DNA from: a virus
Length of the DNA stretch: 26,595 bases
Virus record (IMG/VR): IMGVR_UViG_3300018421_000163
Coordinates: 1-26,595 of that record
Reading direction: 5' to 3' (one strand)
In this document: piece by piece, positions 22,801 to 26,595 of the stretch
Position numbering within the stretch: the stretch's first letter is position 1
Layout of the letters: each line of letters starts with the position of its first letter
Translations under genes and position numbers: made by a program
The notes under the pieces: generated by a model
The model's database searches: none
Told to the model about the DNA's origin: nothing
What the model saw: only the letters and a program-made list of their open reading frames with translations

Positions 22801-25800
22801 TTGTAATTGCAATGGAACCAACAAAGTTTCCACCATGACCGCGAATCCACTGGTTATTGTTATCAGTAAATGCAAACTGAGTGATTGCATAACCATCAAA
22901 TGTTGTTCCAGTACCGATACCTCTTCTGGTTGTATACTTGGTATGATCAGTTCCGCCGTCTAAAAGACCATCATCGGTGTTCTTTTTCCATGCAGCAGAT
23001 GTACCAAGAGGTGCGTTAGATGGTGCAAGAGTTTGCTGTCTAACGTCAGAGATTGTAAGATTCAGTGCAGTACCTGCTTGACCCGTAATATCAATGATAT
23101 ATTCGCCAGAAAGGTAGTCAGGACCAAGAGTACCCGCATCAATGTTAGATGCGTCTGTATAGAACTCTTTATCTTCTCCATCGAGTTGGTCAGCATCCAG
23201 ACCAGATCCTGCACCTTCTTTCAGAGTAATTGCACCATCTGGACCAAAGTTCCACTGCTCTTTGTAGAATCTCCAAACACCCAAATTACTAAAGTCATCA
23301 CCAGCAATGGTTAAGTTATCACCACGTTTGATGTCAATTGTAATATCATTAAAGATCTTAGATGTATCTGCAACTTTTGCTTCCAGATCTGCATCATCGT
23401 CTCCATTTGGATTCGTGATTGCTGCAGGTAATGTTGTAATTGAGAAGTCAGCGTTATAATTCAGACCACCTTCTACAACAGCAACTCTTGAAATTACACC
23501 ATCTGCAATAGTTGCGGTAGCGGCAGCACTGTTACCAACACCAGTGAATTCAATGTTAGGTGCGGAAGTAAATCCACTACCACCATCAAGAATTCTAATC
23601 TCGGTAACTGAACCATTGGTTGTAATTGCTTTTGCAACAACATTAACCAAAACATTTCCGTTGCCATCTTTGAAGATGACTGTTGGTGGTTCTTCAGCAA
23701 ATACAACTGGAGTAACGTTTTCGTCAACAACAAGGCGATAACCAGTACCACCGTTGGTGACTGCGATACTCTTGACGGCACCATCACTAACTGTGAAGTC
23801 AGCAAGGAATCCTTCTCCTGCTCCACCAACTACTTGCTGAGATTGTAAAGTTCCTGTTCCTCCACCCAAAGTAGAAATACCATAATTTTCACCACCGTCA
23901 ATAATTTCAACAGATCCAATATATGTACTTCTTTGATTTGAAGAACTGATAACAAGTGGTGTCTCTGCAGCATTCTTTCTGATAGAAGAAACAACAGGAA
24001 CGAACTTAGAATCACCTCTCAGATAAGTGTTAGAACTTGCTGGGTAATTAGAAGTGATGTTTGCTAATCTTGCTGGATTGATAATACCAGTGGTAATAGA
24101 ACCAGCGTCAATGTTAGTTGATGTTAACTGAACCCAGTTTGATTCAAGTTGACCAGAAGTATTAACTACGTTAGTAACTGCTACAGTTTGAGGTGTACCA
24201 CTAAAATCTTGAATATCATCTGCAACTGCAAATTTAACATTACCAATTAAAGTAACATGTAATCTACTTCTAATTGAAACTGTAGCACTTGCACCAGTTC
24301 CACCAGTTCCAGTGTTATCAATATTAAGAACTGGTACTGAAGTATATCCAGAACCTCTGTTAGTAACGTTGATAACCGAAACACGGTTATTGTCAATTTG
24401 TGCAGTAACAGTTGCTTGCGTTCCGACGTATTCAAAATCTACAGTTCCATCAGTTTGGGTTCCAGATGTATGTGAAGGTCCACTTCCAGAAGTCGCAGAA
24501 GTTCCATTAGTTGCTACTGTATACAGGTTGCCGCCGTTTGCAATTTGCTGACCTGCAGTATATACTGTGTTATTTGCATACTCAATACCAACTGTAATTG
24601 TAGGTGCTGTTGTATAAGAATTACCACCACTAATAATACTTACATTTGGAGAAAGTTCACCGTGAGTATACTCAATAACAGTACCTTGTGCGGTACTTGG
24701 TGAACCACTTACAACATCATTTACACTAAAGGTATATGATGCATCTGGGGTAAACTCAAGAATTTGAGCATAGGTATCATTGTTCAGAATGTAGGAGATA
24801 TTGTTTGGTGCCAATTGAATTACAATGTCACCTGCAAGTGCTCCTTCAAGATCAAGACGTGCCTGAAGGTCTGCAACAGTAAAGACGTTAAATGGTCTCA
24901 GTGCTGGAATCTGGTCAATATTAATACGACCAGTAGAATCTAACTGTACAAGATTACCTGGGGATGGAGTTGTACCATATGGTTTGTTCTTGTAGTTACC
25001 ATAGTTATTGGTAATGTATTCTCTGATAGATGCCTGAGTTGCCAGAATTCTATCGCTATTCAGTTCTGTAGAACCGAGAGTAATATCACCAAGTTTCTCA
25101 TCTCCAGAGAAACCAACAATTTCAATATCACCACCCTTAATCTTCAGGAACGCAACTTCTTCGATTTCAACAGTACCACCGAAGGTGATGTTACCAGTTC
25201 TGTTCTCAATGTTAGCGAAGTAACCAACCTTGAAGTTACCAAGTTCATCAGTACCTGATGCATAAACACGACCATTCTGTTGTGATACCTGTTCGTAATC
25301 TGCAGTATCTTCCGATCCTCTCTTACCACCATTCTGTGGAAGAGCATTGTAGTCAACACCAGAACCTGAGAATTCCCAGGTGTGTGAGGATGAGTTACAA
25401 ATAGATGGTCTATGAAGATTGATCGGGTGATTAAGTAACTTGTAACGAGTTGAGTTATCAAGTAAGAATTGACCATTATCTCTTACTGCACCAGATGGAA
25501 GTGGTGTTGTAACTGTTGGGTTATCAAGAATTTCATCAATCAGGGTATTCAGGGTATCGATTGCTGCCTGAACGTTAGCACAATCAGAAGTGCTATACAG
25601 ATCAGAAGCAGTTCCTACTGCACCTGCAGGTGATGATACATCATGAATTACTGCAAGATCAATATATGGTGCAACAGTTGTATACTGTGCAACATAATAT
25701 CCAGCAGTTGTTTCTGCTCCAGTCAGGGTAGTTCCAATTTCTCTGAGTTGATTGTTAATTGCTTTCTTACACAGAGATACTGCTTCATCAAATACTGCCT

Positions 25801-26595
25801 TTGTTCCTGCAGCATATCCAGTAATATGTGCAACTGTATTGTTTTCAATATATGACTTACCTGCATCCCAAGTAAATGCGTTACCATCATCTCTGATGTC
25901 ATCTGCAATCGCCTGAACAATCAGTTCAGTATCTCTAATACACTTAGCATAATTTGCTTGGAATGAATATACGTTGCTATACAGAACAGTATAGAATGCT
26001 TCTTCTGCAATGTACTTCTTGTTATTTTCAATAAGAACAGCAGCATCTGTATATCTATTTTCATTACCAATTAGATACATTTGAGCATCTGCTTGTACTA
26101 ATGCATCTGTATTGGTTGCTTGAATAACAGCATCAATAAAGTATTCTGGATTATTATTGCCTGATCTCAGAACGGGTTTGATGCCATCAACTTTAATAAT
26201 ATAGTGCTCTCTTGGTTCTGAATTTAATTGACTAATATCAAACGTTGGTACACCAATTAAGTCAAAAGTGACATCATCGACTTTACCAATATCAAAAGAA
26301 TATGCGTTTTCTCTGAATCCAGTTGCTCTCAGTGAGAAAATACCAAAGTTAGATGCTGAGTTGGTCAGGGATGCATATCCACCACTTTCAACAACACAAC
26401 CATCATAAGTAAAGATACAGAAGACCGAAACCAACTGGGTGTAACCATCATTGATGACTCGATAACCTACACCACCGAAAGAGATGATTGTAAACGCAGC
26501 AGCAACCATCGACTTACCTTGTGGTGGCAGTCCAGGTCTGATAACGTTAGGATCAGCAACCTTAGCACCGTCAATCTCACATCCAGATCCACCAA
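19802..26595 (-). CDS. Giant tail-fiber-like protein (5' end outside the window)
   Basis: 2263 residues are visible and the frame is open through base 26595: 28 codons without a stop precede the first internal Met at 26509 (GGSGCEIDGAKVADPNVIRP is upstream). The true start is therefore outside. From N to C, residues are numbered from that Met. First comes a beta-rich part (FGGVGYRVINDGYTQLVSVF). A helical insert (about 155-335; IENNKKYIAEEAFYTVLY) follows, then a conserved marine fiber core (HRPSICNSSSHTWEFSGSG; GTDELGNFKVGYFANIEN). GxGY repeats alternate with four Cys-free modules ending 'PSHTSGT..DGT..F.YV'. A fiber turn YNGNVGIGVTAANI and the C-terminal domain KSFLIDHPTKENYKLQHGSL complete it. 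It is a probable long fiber or baseplate-attached adhesin. The stop overlaps the next start. Confidence 0.85.
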   Translation of the reverse strand, partial: GGSGCEIDGAKVADPNVIRPGLPPQGKSMVAAAFTIISFGGVGYRVINDGYTQLVSVFCIFTYDGCVVESGGYASLTNSASNFGIFSLRATGFRENAYSFDIGKVDDVTFDLIGVPTFDISQLNSEPREHYIIKVDGIKPVLRSGNNNPEYFIDAVIQATNTDALVQADAQMYLIGNENRYTDAAVLIENNKKYIAEEAFYTVLYSNVYSFQANYAKCIRDTELIVQAIADDIRDDGNAFTWDAGKSYIENNTVAHITGYAAGTKAVFDEAVSLCKKAINNQLREIGTTLTGAETTAGYYVAQYTTVAPYIDLAVIHDVSSPAGAVGTASDLYSTSDCANVQAAIDTLNTLIDEILDNPTVTTPLPSGAVRDNGQFLLDNSTRYKLLNHPINLHRPSICNSSSHTWEFSGSGVDYNALPQNGGKRGSEDTADYEQVSQQNGRVYASGTDELGNFKVGYFANIENRTGNITFGGTVEIEEVAFLKIKGGDIEIVGFSGDEKLGDITLGSTELNSDRILATQASIREYITNNYGNYKNKPYGTTPSPGNLVQLDSTGRINIDQIPALRPFNVFTVADLQARLDLEGALAGDIVIQLAPNNISYILNNDTYAQILEFTPDASYTFSVNDVVSGSPSTAQGTVIEYTHGELSPNVSIISGGNSYTTAPTITVGIEYANNTVYTAGQQIANGGNLYTVATNGTSATSGSGPSHTSGTQTDGTVDFEYVGTQATVTAQIDNNRVSVINVTNRGSGYTSVPVLNIDNTGTGGTGASATVSIRSRLHVTLIGNVKFAVADDIQDFSGTPQTVAVTNVVNTSGQLESNWVQLTSTNIDAGSITTGIINPARLANITSNYPASSNTYLRGDSKFVPVVSSIRKNAAETPLVISSSNQRSTYIGSVEIIDGGENYGISTLGGGTGTLQSQQVVGGAGEGFLADFTVSDGAVKSIAVTNGGTGYRLVVDENVTPVVFAEEPPTVIFKDGNGNVLVNVVAKAITTNGSVTEIRILDGGSGFTSAPNIEFTGVGNSAAATATIADGVISRVAVVEGGLNYNADFSITTLPAAITNPNGDDDADLEAKVADTSKIFNDITIDIKRGDNLTIAGDDFSNLGVWRFYKEQWNFGPDGAITLKEGAGSGLDADQLDGEDKEFYTDASNIDAGTLGPDYLSGEYIIDITGQAGTALNLTISDVRQQTLAPSNAPLGTSAAWKKNTDDGLLDGGTDHTKYTTRRGIGTGTTFDGYAITQFAFTDNNNQWIRGHGGNFVGSIAITKSGNGYTPGEYKAVELGGGEGHGLKANITVGTNGKITSVIIVDTGYGYNLTGNAPPTFTCVLPTNIFGVDNGRQYDSGWVRWASGQSYNIGQKVYVPETIGFGRLYDVVTAGTSGTQEPSHTSGTAQATSGTAVYDYAGSLGAELTATLATVSANQWSSWYKLWSSGNDGAGSDLDAGFLRGKSDTFLRSGTNMNYGYLSNRRLPGNLSPKSITDSVSITRFNPNVQINNGSIYEFIIDNLLLTADDLQMLDTGSSSANALGQTFFTLNLYTDTNVNQGTINILDVVPEYEANYVWEVGYSAVTAVDFDPETLYTQGQLVYSIIAGTLGEDVYLYEVTTAGESGTVSLSHTSGTVTNGTAAFRFVSTGIPPSREVQYNNNIYNTDEFIRTPKVYDNNLVLGIGTLVIANQNLYEVTTAGTTSSSGNGPSHNTGTATDGSVGFTYVSPRPNIIPIHGPADGSQNGVTWLRSSQLSHTRVTAELISGILNNTVVKFGTAVEPATYFPIADFGITSSNAYSINKHKLHTDGTGNPVITLGNESEARSGQIRFNSSGNAFTLPSGDPNPDGYDVRIIATGGTSTVGTGTINFQANAAQVNGNNIWHAGNITFGVGIDSVNQVYDTGANSKGVIRDSNGNIGFNYAYGDLIGSASENLPLSGGTLTGQLKQQVTDSTAWSASVTGQYSYEPYPQELAVYNTEAGNSSTFAGLWLQAGRASDGARISSARIAAVKAGDYQTDLVFGVRDTTFYERVRIRYNGNVGIGVTAANITSKLTVNASGGAGWNQAASGAGVLFKNFDVDSGYPSFLTLDNAFDRDIGMAFARQGTTRWVLFNDGASSPNDIFRITNSNGDYVFSMYQRSDAADVTTSRVGMYTGTNVPTHTLTVNGTFSAKSKSFLIDHPTKENYKLQHGSLEGPEHGVYVRGRVTDGVITLPDYWLQLVDEDTITVQLTAIGDSGNRWVIDVADNKVTTGGGAAFYFVQAERKDVPKMEVEMEIKEVQE
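21463..21610 (-). repeat. CBM5/12-like module D of the giant fiber
   Basis: This copy reads LVIANQNLYEVTTAGTTSSS, then GNGPSHNTGTATDGSVGFTY. It lies only about 90 bases after module C, so C and D form a tandem pair. Confidence 0.6.
21700..21870 (-). repeat. CBM5/12-like module C of the giant fiber
   Basis: This copy reads YTQGQLVYSIIAGTLGEDVY, then LYEVTTAGESGTVSLSHTSG, and ends AAFRFVST. It is the most divergent copy in the 'PSHTSGT' segment, with Leu-Ser replacing Pro-Ser. Confidence 0.6.
22385..22550 (-). repeat. CBM5/12-like module B of the giant fiber
   Basis: This copy reads YNIGQKVYVPETIGFGRLYD, then VVTAGTSGTQEPSHTSGTAQ, and ends AVYDYAGS. It has a longer loop between the two halves than module A and follows a run of GxGY repeats. 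Confidence 0.6.
22655..24650 (-). repeat. GxGY repeat region of the giant fiber
   Basis: Scattered units of the type 'v.vt.gGsGYtsaP.v.i.g.g...ga.A.a.i..g.i..v.v' occur near 24577-24650 (SGGNSYTTAPTITVG), 24270-24395 (NRGSGYTSVPVLNIDNTG), 23450-23920 (TNGGTGYRL, LDGGSGFTSAPNIEFTGVG, EGGLNYN) and 22655-22830 (KSGNGYTPGEY, VDTGYGYN). They match the units inserted in gp18. Module A (24420-24570) lies between two of them. Confidence 0.75.
24420..24570 (-). repeat. CBM5/12-like module A of the giant fiber
   Basis: The module reads VYTAGQQIANGGNLYTVATN and then GPSHTSGTQTDGTVDFEYVG. The pattern 'Y..GQ.V...g.LY.V...GTSg..pSHTSGT.tDGT..F.YvG' recurs three more times in this gene. It resembles small carbohydrate-binding modules (CBM5/12 type) often present in phage fibers. 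The assignment is by eye. Confidence 0.65.

Noticed and set aside
1-26595. tRNA genes, CRISPR arrays, integrase, toxin-antitoxin or defence genes
   Set aside because: None is seen on either strand; gene packing leaves no gap longer than about 90 bases.

Overview
The window is part of the virion-structure and DNA-packaging module of a T4-like myovirus. It is most likely a marine cyanophage of the Kyanoviridae type infecting Synechococcus or Prochlorococcus, although no host gene or auxiliary metabolic gene is present to prove the host. The evidence is the T4 late-gene order 13-14-15-16-17-18-19-20-(68)-21-22-23, protein lengths and sequences that look like marine rather than enteric T4-likes (long gp18, gp19 of about 210 residues, short gp16), giant marine-type fiber proteins, and T4-type late promoter words in most gene junctions. 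Every supported gene is on the minus strand, so transcription runs from position 26595 towards 1.

Layout in transcription order. (1) 26595-14735: adhesion genes. These are a giant fiber-like protein that enters from beyond the window, two tandem LamG/concanavalin-like proteins, and a 1173-residue fiber. (2) 14684-14466: a small coiled-coil protein, followed by a rho-independent terminator. (3) 14416-11520: neck and small terminase genes 13, 14, 15 and 16, packed with 1-2 base gaps or a 4-base overlap. (4) 11502-9788: five small or medium genes lying between gp16 and gp17. Two are virion-like, two are cysteine-rich putative zinc proteins and one is a membrane protein. (5) 9781-7866: large terminase gp17 and a coupled zinc-ribbon protein. 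(6) 7780-4370: tail sheath gp18 and tail tube gp19. (7) 4333-1: the head pathway, with portal gp20, a small gp68-like core protein, protease gp21, scaffold gp22 and the first 770 bases of major capsid gp23.

The genes work together as follows. gp20 nucleates a prohead around gp22 and small core proteins, gp23 forms the shell, and gp21 cleaves the core and capsid proteins. gp16/gp17 pump DNA through the portal, gp13/gp14 close the neck, and gp15 joins the gp18/gp19 tail. The fibers and LamG proteins probably meet the host surface.

Twelve junctions carry a word of the form nATAAATA or nCTAAATA (read on the minus strand), often overlapping the previous gene's stop codon. I read these as T4-type late promoters. 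No tRNA, CRISPR array, insertion sequence or integrase is seen, and no stretch longer than about 90 bases lacks a gene. The window is not a new defence or mobile system. Its less ordinary content is the repeat architecture of the adhesins and sheath, the gene cluster between gp16 and gp17, and a terminator whose loop holds a promoter word.
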